Shown: positions 34,062 through 42,646 of the stretch, piece after piece | Position numbering within the stretch: the first letter of the stretch is position 1 | How the letters are laid out: every line of letters starts with the position of its first letter | DNA from: Candidatus Aminicenantota bacterium | Lineage (GTDB): Bacteria > Acidobacteriota > Aminicenantia > S016-38 | NCBI GenBank assembly: GCA_026987025.1 | Contig: JALSNJ010000026.1 | Coordinates: 186,001 to 250,000 of the forward strand | Direction of reading: 5' to 3' | Length of the DNA: 64,000 nt | Program-made: the position numbers and the translations under genes | The notes under the pieces: generated by a model | What the model saw: the letters and a program-made list of their open reading frames with translations, nothing else | Database searches by the model: none | What the model was told of the DNA's origin: nothing

Positions 34062-34648
34062 AACCTGACCTCACCTCCTTTGCCGATTTATCGGTAACTA
34101 TGGTGGGGGTGTTCTTCATTCTCCTCTCCCTCCTGGTAATGGTGGCTTCGGCGGAAAAAAGGATAAGGAAGGCGGTAAAGACGGAATACCTCCCCATCTA
34201 TGTGGGAGAAAGGGAGGTAAAGGGAAAATCCGTGGTTCTGGTAGATTCCCGGGGAGCTGAAGTCCTGACCGATGACATCCTCAAAGGTTTATTAAAAAAA
34301 ACCTCCCTGAAAACCCCCCGCTTCTTCATAAGGGGGATCACCGGGAGTTTGAGGGGGGACCTTTTCTGCGTGGGTTTCTACCCTGAGAGGAGGAAGGGAA
34401 AACAAAGCGGGTTGAGGAACGCCAAAGAGGTGGTAAACCTCATAAAAAGGCGATGGAAAATAAAGGATCCCACCACCTGGAGGGTCTTCGTGGTGGTAAC
34501 GGAAAAGGGCGGGGTAAATCTGGCCTCCCAGATAATGAAGGCCGCTTTAGAGGCGGACTTTCAGGTTTCAATTTCCTTCCACAATCCCGGCTGGTACTAT
34601 GTCTACAGCTGCTCCTTAGAGTCCACCATCCCTGTGATTTCCTTCTGA
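34049..34648 (+). CDS. TolR/ExbD-like protein, second of two
   Basis: A 199-residue protein with the same plan as its upstream neighbour. It has a short cytoplasmic start, Asp13 in TSFADLSVTMVGVFFILLSL at the head of a single helix, then a periplasmic alpha-beta domain (SVVLVDSRGAEVLTDDILKGLL, WRVFVVVTEKGGVNLASQIMKAAL). The two share topology and the Asp but little other sequence, so the rotor or plug would be a heterodimer rather than the ExbD/TolR homodimer. One TolQ with two TolR-like subunits is the stoichiometry of the Myxococcus AglR-AglQ-AglS gliding motor. Function here is unknown. Confidence 0.7.
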   Translation: MGKVEPDLTSFADLSVTMVGVFFILLSLLVMVASAEKRIRKAVKTEYLPIYVGEREVKGKSVVLVDSRGAEVLTDDILKGLLKKTSLKTPRFFIRGITGSLRGDLFCVGFYPERRKGKQSGLRNAKEVVNLIKRRWKIKDPTTWRVFVVVTEKGGVNLASQIMKAALEADFQVSISFHNPGWYYVYSCSLESTIPVISF

Positions 34649-34649
34649 A

Positions 34650-35696
34650 ATGAGGGCCGAGAAAAAAATATTGCTCTTTCTCCGCAGGAGGGAGATCTAC
34701 CTCCTGGAAAAGCTCCTTTTTCACCTGAAAAAAGGGCTTGAGTCGGAGCCTGTTCTCAGGGAAATGGAGGAGGAGGCGAAGAAAAAAAGGGAAAGGGAGG
34801 AAGGGAGGGAGGTGGCCAAAAGGGCCTACTTCAGAGGATTGGTCGTTTTCTTCATTTTGCTCATCCTCATGGGGTTGTTTTCCGAAAAAAAACCTGTGAG
34901 CTTCAGTTTCAACGCCGGGGCAGCCGCCCAGCAAGGTGCAGGAAAGGAGAAAATAATAATTTCCTATTATTTTGACGCAGACTATATTGAACTTACCGGT
35001 TTTAACTGGAAAAACTACCTTTACAATGACCGTAAAGTAGAAGAGCTAAAGAAGATCGCCCTCTATATTTTCTTGGGAGGAAAGGATTATAAAACCGTGG
35101 AGAACCGGATAAGGAGGATCCTGTCCTCCTCGCAAAACCCCCTTTTGAAGGGGAGGCTCTTCCTGGCCCTTTCCCGCCTTTATTACCTTCAGGGTCAAAG
35201 GACAAAGGCCCTTTTTTACGCCAGACGCTCCCTGGAACTCGTCCGCTCCGTACCTGCCCTGTGCTACGACCCCCTCACCTCTGTTCTTGAGATCCTGTGG
35301 AAAGAAAACAGAACCGGGGACATGTACCCCTACATACCCTTTGCCCTGGAACTTTTAAGCCGGGATTTTTACTATCCCCTCTTCAAGTTCACCGCCCTTT
35401 ACATCCTTCAAAGGGAGGGGGAGGAGAACTACAGGACCCGCTGGGCCATCCTTACCCTCAGGGCCATACTTCACAATTTCCCCACCAATTTGAAGCTGGC
35501 CAACGACTTCACCAGCGACTTGAAGAAGTGCTCCACTCCGCTCTGCAGCCTTTGCCTTGGCATGGTTTACAGTTCCATAGGGTTCAGGGAGGGAAGCAGG
35601 AAATACCTCAAGGATTTTATAAAGGCCGCCAGGGCTAACCCCTCTAAATATGGGGGACTTCTTCCCCTGGCCATGGAGTATTTAAATGCTGATTAA
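34650..35696 (+). CDS. Single-helix membrane protein with TPR-like periplasmic domain
   Basis: A 348-residue protein. The cytoplasmic N-terminus (about 1-65) is helical and very charged (EEEAKKKREREEGREVAKR), followed by one membrane helix (GLVVFFILLILMGLFS). The remaining 260 residues look like helical repeats (KGRLFLALSRLYYLQGQRTKALFYARRSL), as in TPR proteins. Six Cys, including CSTPLCSLC near the end, may form disulfides outside the cytoplasm. It begins 1 bp after the second TolR-like gene. I infer a scaffold or force-receiving subunit of the motor; no known family is recognised. Confidence 0.7.
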   Translation: MRAEKKILLFLRRREIYLLEKLLFHLKKGLESEPVLREMEEEAKKKREREEGREVAKRAYFRGLVVFFILLILMGLFSEKKPVSFSFNAGAAAQQGAGKEKIIISYYFDADYIELTGFNWKNYLYNDRKVEELKKIALYIFLGGKDYKTVENRIRRILSSSQNPLLKGRLFLALSRLYYLQGQRTKALFYARRSLELVRSVPALCYDPLTSVLEILWKENRTGDMYPYIPFALELLSRDFYYPLFKFTALYILQREGEENYRTRWAILTLRAILHNFPTNLKLANDFTSDLKKCSTPLCSLCLGMVYSSIGFREGSRKYLKDFIKAARANPSKYGGLLPLAMEYLNAD

Positions 35697-36447
35697 GGCC
35701 GCCCTGGGAATTTTTCTGCTCTATTTCGCCGGAAGGGCCGCGGGAAGTTTCATCATAAGAGCCCGGATAGAAGCGCCAGGGAGCTGGTTTCGCCTGAGAC
35801 AGGGTCTCGCACTTTCCCTGGCGGTCATCCTTTACTTTCTGCTCATTCACCTTATTACCGGAAGGAAACCCTGGGGGACTTCCCTGGCCTCCCTCCTCAC
35901 CTTTACCCTCCTGGTTTTGCTCCTGAACCGGGGAGGCTTCAGGCTCTGGCCCGAGGCCTACCTGTTCACACTGATAACCCTCTCCCTTCTTTTAAACTTT
36001 ATAGTGGTGAGGGCTCCTTATAAGTACAGATTCGTTCAGGTGGCCCTTCGGGAGGAGGGCTTCAAGTTTTTAAACATTTTCTTGCTCTTTCTCCTGGGGG
36101 AAGTAAGAAACCGCAGGGACGCCTTGGTGGCGGGGGCCGCGGTGGGGGCGGTCTTCGGTTCCCTGGAGAACTACCTTTACGGCGCCAGCCTCGGATTCTC
36201 CGTCTTGGCCCTGAGAAACCTCCTTCCCATCCACCTTTGCCTGAGCTCCCTCATGGCCCTTCTTTTCTATGGTTCCATAAAGGGAAGATGGAAACTTCTT
36301 TCCCTGCTTGCCGCAGTTTCGGTTCCCCCCTTTATACATTGGGCCTACGATTTTTCCCTCCAGGGCCAAACAAGCCTGTGGCCATATTTAGGACTTAATT
36401 TCCTGCTGTATTCCCTTCTTCTGCTGCTTTCCAGGGATGAAGACTGA
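35686..36447 (+). CDS. PrsW-like intramembrane protease
   Basis: A 253-residue protein with about seven membrane helices. REEGFKF (EExxK, Glu123/Glu124/Lys127), FGSLEN (Glu161), His183 and HWAYD (His218, Asp222) match the three motifs of the PrsW/M82 glutamic-type family, related in fold to CAAX proteases. PrsW cleaves an anti-sigma factor in Bacillus subtilis, and other members act on unrelated membrane proteins. It overlaps the TPR gene by 11 bp and ubiE/menG by 11 bp, so it is made with the motor proteins. Whether it processes one of them is an open inference. Confidence 0.78.
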   Translation: MLIKAALGIFLLYFAGRAAGSFIIRARIEAPGSWFRLRQGLALSLAVILYFLLIHLITGRKPWGTSLASLLTFTLLVLLLNRGGFRLWPEAYLFTLITLSLLLNFIVVRAPYKYRFVQVALREEGFKFLNIFLLFLLGEVRNRRDALVAGAAVGAVFGSLENYLYGASLGFSVLALRNLLPIHLCLSSLMALLFYGSIKGRWKLLSLLAAVSVPPFIHWAYDFSLQGQTSLWPYLGLNFLLYSLLLLLSRDED

Positions 36448-37111
36448 AGTTCGCCGCCTCTTTTCCCTAATCTCCACCAGATACGACCTTCTGAACCGCC
36501 TGCTGAGCCTCGGTCTGGACCAGATCTGGAGAGAAAGGTTGATGAAGGAGCTCTCGCCAGCCCCAGGGGAAAGGGTCCTGGACCTATGCACCGGAACCGG
36601 CGACCTGGCCAAAATGTCCGAAAAAAGGGGAGGAAGGGTGATCGGGGTGGACATCTCCCTTCCCATGCTGAGAAGGGCCAGAGAAAAGGTGCCCCGGGCC
36701 AAATGGGTGTTGGCCGATGCGGAGGCCCTCCCCTTTCCACCTGACAGCTTTCACAAGGTGATTATGGGCTTTGGCCTGAGAAACCTTTCCAGCCCTGAAA
36801 GGGGACTCAAGGAAGCCCTGAGGGTCCTAAAACCAGGTGGGGAGCTGGGAATTCTGGAGTTCTCCCCGAACCCTTCCCGCTTTATTCGCCCTTTCTACCT
36901 CTTCTATTTAAGAAAACTCATTCCCCTGTTGGGAGGCTTGATTTCTTCCCACCGGGAAGCTTACTCTTATTTATCTTCGTCCGTTCAAAGCTTTTTAAAG
37001 CCGGAGGAGGTTCTGCAAACCATGAAGTCCTGCGGATTTTCAGGGGTAAGGCATTTGAAACTGACCATGGGAATTGTCATCATATATCTTGGAAAAAAGG
37101 AGGGAAAATGA
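36437..37111 (+). CDS. menG: UbiE/MenG quinone C-methyltransferase
   Basis: SAM-dependent methylation of demethylmenaquinone (or the ubiquinone equivalent). The 224-residue protein has RYDLLNRLLSLGLDQIWR, the typical N-terminal UbiE/MenG signature, motif I VLDLCTGTGDLAK, and GFGLRNLSSPERGLKEALRVLKPGG. The C-terminal GVRHLKLTMGIVIIYLG is also diagnostic. Which quinone is used is not clear; menaquinone is more likely in a thermophilic non-proteobacterium (inference). It overlaps the PrsW gene by 11 bp and the FAH-family gene by 4 bp. Confidence 0.9.
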   Translation: MKTEVRRLFSLISTRYDLLNRLLSLGLDQIWRERLMKELSPAPGERVLDLCTGTGDLAKMSEKRGGRVIGVDISLPMLRRAREKVPRAKWVLADAEALPFPPDSFHKVIMGFGLRNLSSPERGLKEALRVLKPGGELGILEFSPNPSRFIRPFYLFYLRKLIPLLGGLISSHREAYSYLSSSVQSFLKPEEVLQTMKSCGFSGVRHLKLTMGIVIIYLGKKEGK

Positions 37112-37989
37112 AATTTGGACTTGTAAGGACCCCCAAAGGGGACCGGCTGGTCTTTCCCTGGAAGGATAAATTGGTGGATGTTCTAGACTTTGCCGTTTCC
37201 CAGAACCTGGCCCTGCCGGGGGATTCCCCCATGGAAATCCTGAAAACCGAGGGCACAGTTCCCTTCCTCAGAAGGCTCTGGGACCTGCTGGAGGGATTTG
37301 AGGCCGGGACGGTTTACGAATACGGGGAAGTGAGGTTTCTGCCTCCTGTGCCCCTGCCGGAAAAGATAATCTGCTTGGGCAGAAACTTCATAGATCACTG
37401 TCAGGAACAGGGTAAATCCCCTCCGGAAAAGCCCATCATCTTCGCCAAATTTAGAAACGCCCTGGTGGGTCACAGGGAAAAAATACTCCTGCCGGAAAGC
37501 TCCAGGGCCGTGGATTACGAGGCGGAAATGGTAGTGGTCATCGGAAGAGGGGGAAAGAGAATCCCCCGGGACCAGGCCACAAAGCATGTTTTAGGTTTTA
37601 CAGTGGGGAACGATGTCTCGGCCAGGGACTGCCAGTTCGGGGACGGACAGTGGGTCAGGGGAAAAAGTTTTGATACCTTCCTCCCCTTAGGTCCCTTTGT
37701 GGTCTCTCCGGATGAGGTTGGAGATCCTTATTCTCTTAGAATAAGGCTGGAACTCAACGGAGAAACCATGCAGGACTCCTCCACCTCCAGGATGATTTTC
37801 CCTGTGGACTTCCTCATTTCCTACATATCAAGGGATATAACCCTTTCCCCCGGCGATCTTATATGCACCGGAACCCCGGCAGGTGTGGGTTATTTCAGAG
37901 AGCCTCAGGTCTTCCTGAAGGACGGGGACTGGATAAGGATAGAGATTGAGAAAATAGGGGTTCTTGAAAATCCCGTAGCCTCACCATAG
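37108..37989 (+). CDS. Fumarylacetoacetate-hydrolase-family enzyme
   Basis: A 293-residue protein with an N-terminal 70-residue domain, then CLGRNFIDHCQEQG, FAKFRNALVG, DYEAEMVVVIGRGG (metal Glu), VGNDVSARDCQF, KSFDTFLPLGPFV and ICTGTPAGVGYF. These are the metal-binding and catalytic blocks of the FAH superfamily. Members act as acylpyruvases, oxaloacetate decarboxylases/tautomerases or hydratases in aromatic degradation, and the substrate cannot be told. It overlaps ubiE/menG by ATGA and is convergent with the AGCS gene (9 bp overlap). It closes the operon. Confidence 0.88.
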   Translation: MKFGLVRTPKGDRLVFPWKDKLVDVLDFAVSQNLALPGDSPMEILKTEGTVPFLRRLWDLLEGFEAGTVYEYGEVRFLPPVPLPEKIICLGRNFIDHCQEQGKSPPEKPIIFAKFRNALVGHREKILLPESSRAVDYEAEMVVVIGRGGKRIPRDQATKHVLGFTVGNDVSARDCQFGDGQWVRGKSFDTFLPLGPFVVSPDEVGDPYSLRIRLELNGETMQDSSTSRMIFPVDFLISYISRDITLSPGDLICTGTPAGVGYFREPQVFLKDGDWIRIEIEKIGVLENPVASP

Positions 37990-39693
37990 TTTTCTTCTGT
38001 AAAGCTTGTCCACCGTCTCCCTTCTCACCACATTCACCAGAAAGAGCAGCGCAATCAAATTGGGAAGGGCCATAAGGGCGTTGGCAGAATCTCCGGTGTA
38101 CCAGATGATGTTAAGGTAGGGACCCTGAATTATACCCCCCAGGAAGGTAAGGGTTATGAAGACCAGCCTGTAGGGGACCACCACCCGGCTGCCGGCTATG
38201 TACTCAAAGGACTTTTCCCCGTAATAACACCAGGCTATAAGGGTGGAGTAGCCGAAGAGAAAGGAAGCTAAGGCTATTATGGCCCCTCCGAAGGGATGGG
38301 GAATTACCGATTCAAAGGCCGCGATGGTGAGGGCTGTGGAGGTAAGGCCCCTGGAGGAACCGTAGGCAGCAGTGTACAGGTAAGCTCCTGAAAGAATGAT
38401 GGTCAGTGTGGTAAAGGTGTTAACAAAAATGGTGTCTATAAAGGTTCCGGTCATGGCTATGAGTCCGTTGTAGACAGGTTCCGGAGATCTGGAAGCGGCC
38501 TGGGCAATGGCCGCAGAGCCGAGCCCGCTTTCGTTGGAAAGCACACCCCTCCTCACCCCTATGGATATGGCCTGGGCCACGGTGGTCCCCACCAGAGCTC
38601 CCCCCACAGCCCTTATGGAAAAGGCGGACCTGAATATTAGCAGAAAGGCCTGCGGAATTTTTGTGAAGTTGGCCAGGATAACCACGGTGCCTCCCAGCAC
38701 ATAAAGGACTATCATAGCAGGAACCAGTTTCTCTGAAACGCTCCCTATCTTCTTTATTCCGCCTATAACCACCAGGGCTACCATGGCGGTTATGACGGCG
38801 GCGGAAACCCAAGGGGGAATTCCGAATTGGGTTTTGAAGGCTAAGGCCATGGAGTTGGACTGGGCCATGTTTCCGGTTCCCAAAAGGGCTGTTATGGAAG
38901 CGGTAACAGCGAAGAGGGCCCCTAAAAACTTGGCGGCGGGCTTCCATCCTATTCCGTATCTGGCATAATACATGGGACCCCCGGCCATTTCCCCGGTGGG
39001 CATCTTCCTTCGGAACTTCACTCCCAAGAAGCCCTCGGCGTACTTGGTGGCCATCCCAAAGAGACCAGCCACCCACATCCAGAAGGGGGCTCCAGGGCCT
39101 CCGGTGGCTATGGCGGTGGCCACCCCGGCTATGTTCCCGTTTCCCACGGTGGCAGCCAAAGCGGTCATAAGGGCAGCGAAGGGGGATATGTCTCCCTCCT
39201 CCTTGCCAAGGTAGCCCCTGTGGAGGGCGCCCTTAAAAACCTCCCTGAAGGCAGATATCAATCTTCTGATCTGGACGAAGCCGGTGGCCAAGGATAGGAT
39301 TATACCGGTGCCCACTAGGAGTATTACCATCCAGGTGCCCCAGGCCACATCCGAAAGCTCCCTGGTAAAAATGAGGGCCTTATCCAGGAGGGAAAGCTTT
39401 ATGGTAAGCTCCAGGTCCATGCTCCTTTCAAGTTTCAGGGTTCTATGCAATTTCTCGGCGCTGAATATGCTTAATTTAAATTCATATTTTCCCGGCTTCA
39501 GGTCCCTGAAGAAGAACTCCCCCTTCTCGTTCAGGTCAGACTTTAAATATTTTTCAGAGCCCTGGGCTCTTAAAAGCACTATACCTGCCCGCAGGGGCCT
39601 TCCCTTTTCCGTTGTAATCCTCCCTGAAAGGTTAACGGAATAAACCAAGGACGACAGCAGGATAAAGGATAAAATCCAGGAGGCTTTTTTCAT
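37981..39693 (-). CDS. AGCS sodium:amino-acid symporter with extra N-terminal beta-sandwich domain
   Basis: A 570-residue protein. Residues about 112-570 are a typical alanine/glycine:cation symporter: DVAWGTWMVILLVGTG, GNGNIAGVATAIATGGPGAPFWMW, GGPMYYA, SNESGLGSAAIAQAA. The first 110 residues are unusual: a signal-like helix (SWILSFILLSSLVYS), then SGRITTEKGRPLRAGIVLLR and GEFFFRDLKPGKYEFKL. This is the pattern of a carboxypeptidase-regulatory-like (CNA-B-type) sandwich expected outside the cytoplasm. No stop or frameshift separates the parts. Substrate is probably alanine or glycine with Na+. AGGAGGAAAGG precedes ATG 39693. Confidence 0.9.
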   Translation of the reverse strand: MKKASWILSFILLSSLVYSVNLSGRITTEKGRPLRAGIVLLRAQGSEKYLKSDLNEKGEFFFRDLKPGKYEFKLSIFSAEKLHRTLKLERSMDLELTIKLSLLDKALIFTRELSDVAWGTWMVILLVGTGIILSLATGFVQIRRLISAFREVFKGALHRGYLGKEEGDISPFAALMTALAATVGNGNIAGVATAIATGGPGAPFWMWVAGLFGMATKYAEGFLGVKFRRKMPTGEMAGGPMYYARYGIGWKPAAKFLGALFAVTASITALLGTGNMAQSNSMALAFKTQFGIPPWVSAAVITAMVALVVIGGIKKIGSVSEKLVPAMIVLYVLGGTVVILANFTKIPQAFLLIFRSAFSIRAVGGALVGTTVAQAISIGVRRGVLSNESGLGSAAIAQAASRSPEPVYNGLIAMTGTFIDTIFVNTFTTLTIILSGAYLYTAAYGSSRGLTSTALTIAAFESVIPHPFGGAIIALASFLFGYSTLIAWCYYGEKSFEYIAGSRVVVPYRLVFITLTFLGGIIQGPYLNIIWYTGDSANALMALPNLIALLFLVNVVRRETVDKLYRRKLW

Positions 39694-39717
39694 CCTTTCC
39701 TCCTATTTTTTGAGAAA

Positions 39718-39723
39718 ATTATA
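39718..39723 (-). promoter_or_regulatory. -10 box of the AGCS gene
   Basis: TATAAT on the minus strand in the divergent gap with ppdK. The leader of about 20 nt holds AGGAGGAAAGG before the ATG. Confidence 0.45.
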
Positions 39724-39756
39724 CTAAGCCTCCCCTCAATTGAAAATTTCCGTTGC

Positions 39757-39786
39757 TTGAAAAATCCCCATCTTTTGGGATAAAAT
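39757..39786 (+). promoter_or_regulatory. Promoter of ppdK
   Basis: TTGAAA (39757-39762), 18 bp spacer, TAAAAT (39781-39786). It is followed by AAGGAGGAGG (39804-39813) before ATG 39816. One of the best-formed promoters in the window. Confidence 0.65.
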
Positions 39787-39815
39787 TTCCTAATACGCTT
39801 AATAAGGAGGAGGCA

Positions 39816-42569
39816 ATGAAAAAATATGTTTTCTTTTTTGCCCAAGGAAAAGCCGACGGAAACAAGGATATGAAGGACCTCCTGGGAGGAAAGGGAGCCA
39901 ATCTGGCGGAGATGACCAACGCGGGCCTTCCCGTTCCCCCTGGTTTTACCATATCCACAGAGGCATGCACCCTTTATTATAAGAACAATGAAACTCTTCC
40001 CGACGAGGTCTGGGACCAGGTATGGGAAGCCCTGGAAAGGCTGGAAAAGATTACGGGCAAGAAGCTGGGGGATAGGGAGAATCCCCTCCTGGTTTCCGTC
40101 CGTTCCGGAGCCCCCATATCCATGCCCGGCATGATGGATACCATTTTGAACTTAGGACTCAACGACGAGACTGTGGAGGGCCTGGCCAGGGCATCCAACA
40201 ACCCCCGCTTCGCCTATGATTCCTACAGAAGGTTCATACAGATGTTCTCCGATGTGGTCCTTCAGATTCCCAGGAAGCTATTTGAGGAGGAACTGGAGAA
40301 AATAAAGGAGAAGGAGGGGGTGAAAACCGATCCGGAGGTTTCCGTGGAGGGCCTGAAGGCCCTTATAGAAAAATACAAAGGGATAGTAAAAAAGCAATGG
40401 GGAAAGGATTTTCCCCAGGATACCAGAGAGCAGCTGAAGATGGCCATCCTGGCTGTCTTTCGCTCCTGGAACAACAAAAGGGCCATTGAGTACAGGAAGA
40501 TATACGGAATCCCCGACGATCTGGGTACCGCGGTGAATGTCCAGATGATGGTGTTCGGGAATTTCGGGGAGGATTCCGGCACAGGGGTAGGCTTCACGCG
40601 CAACCCCTCCACCGGGGAGAAGGAGGTCTTCGGTGAATTCCTTATAAACGCCCAGGGAGAGGATGTGGTGGCAGGCATAAGAACCCCCATGCACCTTGAC
40701 GAGCTGAAAAATGTCCTTCCCCAGGTCCACCAACAGCTTATGGAGATCGCCGAGAAGCTGGAAAGGCATTACAGGGATATGCAGGACTTTGAATTCACCG
40801 TGGAAAGGGGGAAGCTTTACATGCTTCAGACCAGAACCGGAAAGCGCACGGGAATGGCGGCCCTCAGGATCGCAGTGGACATGGTGGAGGAGGGCCTTAT
40901 TGACGAAAAGGAGGCGGTTCTTAGGGTGGAACCCTCTGCCTTAGAACAGGTTCTCCACCCCATGTTTGATTTAGAGGAAAGGAAGAAGCACCAGCCCGTG
41001 GCCAAGGGCCTTCCTGCTTCCCCCGGGGCTGCCAGCGGAAGGGCAGTCTTCAGTGCGGAGGATGCCGTGGATTGGGCGAAGAGGGGAGAGAAGGTGATAC
41101 TGGTAAGGCCCGAGACCTCCCCCGAGGACATCGCCGGGATGAAGGCAGCCCAGGGGATCCTCACCTCTACCGGGGGCATGACCTCCCACGCCGCGGTGGT
41201 GGGAAGACAGATGGGAAAACCCGCGGTGGTAGGCTGCGGCGACATTAAAGTGGACGAAGAAGGGAAGAAATTTGAGGTGAAGGGGAAGGTGGTGAAGGAA
41301 GGGGATTGGGTTTCCATAGATGGGACCACCGGCGAAGTTTTCGTGGCAAAACTTCCCACAGCCCCTTCGGAGATAATTCAGGTAATAATGGGGAAAATTC
41401 CGGAGGAAAGCTCAAAACTTTATCCTTATTTCAAGAAACTGCTTTCGTGGGCGGACAGGTTCAGAAAGCTGGGGGTCAGAACCAACGCCGATACCCCGCA
41501 GGATGCCCGCCTTGCCCGGCTCTTTGGGGCAGAGGGTATAGGGCTTGCCAGGACCGAACACATGTTCTTCGCCCCGGAGAGGCTTCCCATAATGCAGAGC
41601 ATGATTTTAGCCCAGAGCGAGGAGGAGAGGAGGGAGGCCTTGGCGAAACTCCTCCCCATGCAAAGGGAGGACTTCTACGGCCTTCTGAAGGAAATGGAGG
41701 GGCTTGAGGTTACCATAAGGCTTCTGGACCCACCCCTGCACGAGTTCCTGCCCAGGAGGGAAGAGCTGGTGGAGGAGATAAATAAGAAAAGAAGAATACT
41801 GGAGGCCATGGAATTTGAGGCTGAACACAGCCAGGAGGCGGAGAAGATCGTGGAGGAAATAGAAGCGGAAATAGAGAGGCTGGAAAAACTCCTGGCCAGG
41901 GTGGAGGAACTCCACGAGTTCAATCCCATGCTGGGGCACCGGGGATGCCGTCTCGGAATTACCTACAACGAAATAACAGAGATGCAGGCCAGGGCTATCT
42001 TTGAGGCCGCCGCCAGGCTCCTCAGGGAAGGGGTTAAGGTTTATCCAGAGGTCATGGTTCCCTTAGTTGGCCATATAAAGGAAATAGAGGACCAGAAGAG
42101 GGTAATAGACCGGGTGGCTAAGGAAGTTATGGAGGAATACGGCGTGGAAATTCACTACAGGGTGGGAACCATGATTGAGGTTCCCAGGGCCGCCCTTACC
42201 GCGGACCAGGTGGCCACGGTGGCGGAGTTCTTCTCCTTCGGCACCAACGACCTCACCCAGATGACCTTCGCCCTGAGCCGTGACGATGCGGGTAAATTTC
42301 TGAACATCTACCTGGAGAAAGGGATCTGGCCCAAGGATCCCTTCCGCACCTTGGACAGGGACGGGGTGGGATATCTTATGAAGATAGCCGTGGAGAAGGG
42401 AAGAGCTGCAAGACCGGAACTCAAGGTGGGAATATGCGGTGAACACGGGGGAGATCCCGAATCAATTTACTTCTGCCATGAGATAGGTCTTGACTATGTA
42501 AGCGCCTCCCCATACAGGGTTCCGGTGGCAAGGCTTGCTGCGGCCAGGGCAGCCCTTTCCGGGAAATAA
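39816..42569 (+). CDS. ppdK: Pyruvate, phosphate dikinase
   Basis: Interconverts pyruvate + ATP + Pi with PEP + AMP + PPi. From ATG 39816 it has 917 residues, and AAGGAGGAGG supports this start over an upstream TTG. The ATP-grasp N-terminus has LLGGKGANLAEMTNAGLPVPPGF, the SVRSGAPISMPGMMDT loop and GFTRNPSTGEKE. The swivelling domain carries the phospho-His in GGMTSHAAVVGRQMGKPAVVG. The TIM-barrel has GIGLARTEHMF, MLGHRGCRLGI and the catalytic Cys in GICGEHGGDP. Its PPi product would feed, or be drawn from, the membrane pyrophosphatase at 16.6 kb. Confidence 0.97.
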   Translation: MKKYVFFFAQGKADGNKDMKDLLGGKGANLAEMTNAGLPVPPGFTISTEACTLYYKNNETLPDEVWDQVWEALERLEKITGKKLGDRENPLLVSVRSGAPISMPGMMDTILNLGLNDETVEGLARASNNPRFAYDSYRRFIQMFSDVVLQIPRKLFEEELEKIKEKEGVKTDPEVSVEGLKALIEKYKGIVKKQWGKDFPQDTREQLKMAILAVFRSWNNKRAIEYRKIYGIPDDLGTAVNVQMMVFGNFGEDSGTGVGFTRNPSTGEKEVFGEFLINAQGEDVVAGIRTPMHLDELKNVLPQVHQQLMEIAEKLERHYRDMQDFEFTVERGKLYMLQTRTGKRTGMAALRIAVDMVEEGLIDEKEAVLRVEPSALEQVLHPMFDLEERKKHQPVAKGLPASPGAASGRAVFSAEDAVDWAKRGEKVILVRPETSPEDIAGMKAAQGILTSTGGMTSHAAVVGRQMGKPAVVGCGDIKVDEEGKKFEVKGKVVKEGDWVSIDGTTGEVFVAKLPTAPSEIIQVIMGKIPEESSKLYPYFKKLLSWADRFRKLGVRTNADTPQDARLARLFGAEGIGLARTEHMFFAPERLPIMQSMILAQSEEERREALAKLLPMQREDFYGLLKEMEGLEVTIRLLDPPLHEFLPRREELVEEINKKRRILEAMEFEAEHSQEAEKIVEEIEAEIERLEKLLARVEELHEFNPMLGHRGCRLGITYNEITEMQARAIFEAAARLLREGVKVYPEVMVPLVGHIKEIEDQKRVIDRVAKEVMEEYGVEIHYRVGTMIEVPRAALTADQVATVAEFFSFGTNDLTQMTFALSRDDAGKFLNIYLEKGIWPKDPFRTLDRDGVGYLMKIAVEKGRAARPELKVGICGEHGGDPESIYFCHEIGLDYVSASPYRVPVARLAAARAALSGK

Positions 42570-42581
42570 ACTGGCCGGCGG

Positions 42582-42602
42582 GGAGGGGAAAAATTCCCCT
42601 CC
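42582..42602 (+). terminator. Hairpin after ppdK without a T-run
   Basis: GGAGGGGAA (42582-42590) pairs with TTCCCCTCC (42594-42602) around AAA, extendable by wobble pairs. No T-tract follows, so this is either a weak terminator or an mRNA 3'-end stabiliser for the ppdK message. Confidence 0.4.
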
Positions 42603-42611
42603 TCCATATAC

Positions 42612-42640
42612 TTGAATTTCTGAGCGAAACTGTATAAAAT
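42612..42640 (+). promoter_or_regulatory. Promoter, leaderless start of the first DUF507 gene
   Basis: TTGAAT (42612-42617), a 17 bp spacer, and TAAAAT (42635-42640) ending 6 nt before ATG 42647. There is no Shine-Dalgarno. This is the most complete leaderless-type promoter in the window. Confidence 0.6.
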
Positions 42641-42646
42641 TTCATT

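Noticed and set aside
32678-36447. Zorya-like anti-phage defence system
   Set aside because: A MotA/TolQ-like protein and single-helix partners are present, but no OmpA-type peptidoglycan domain and no helicase or nuclease genes follow. The downstream genes are a quinone methyltransferase and an FAH enzyme.
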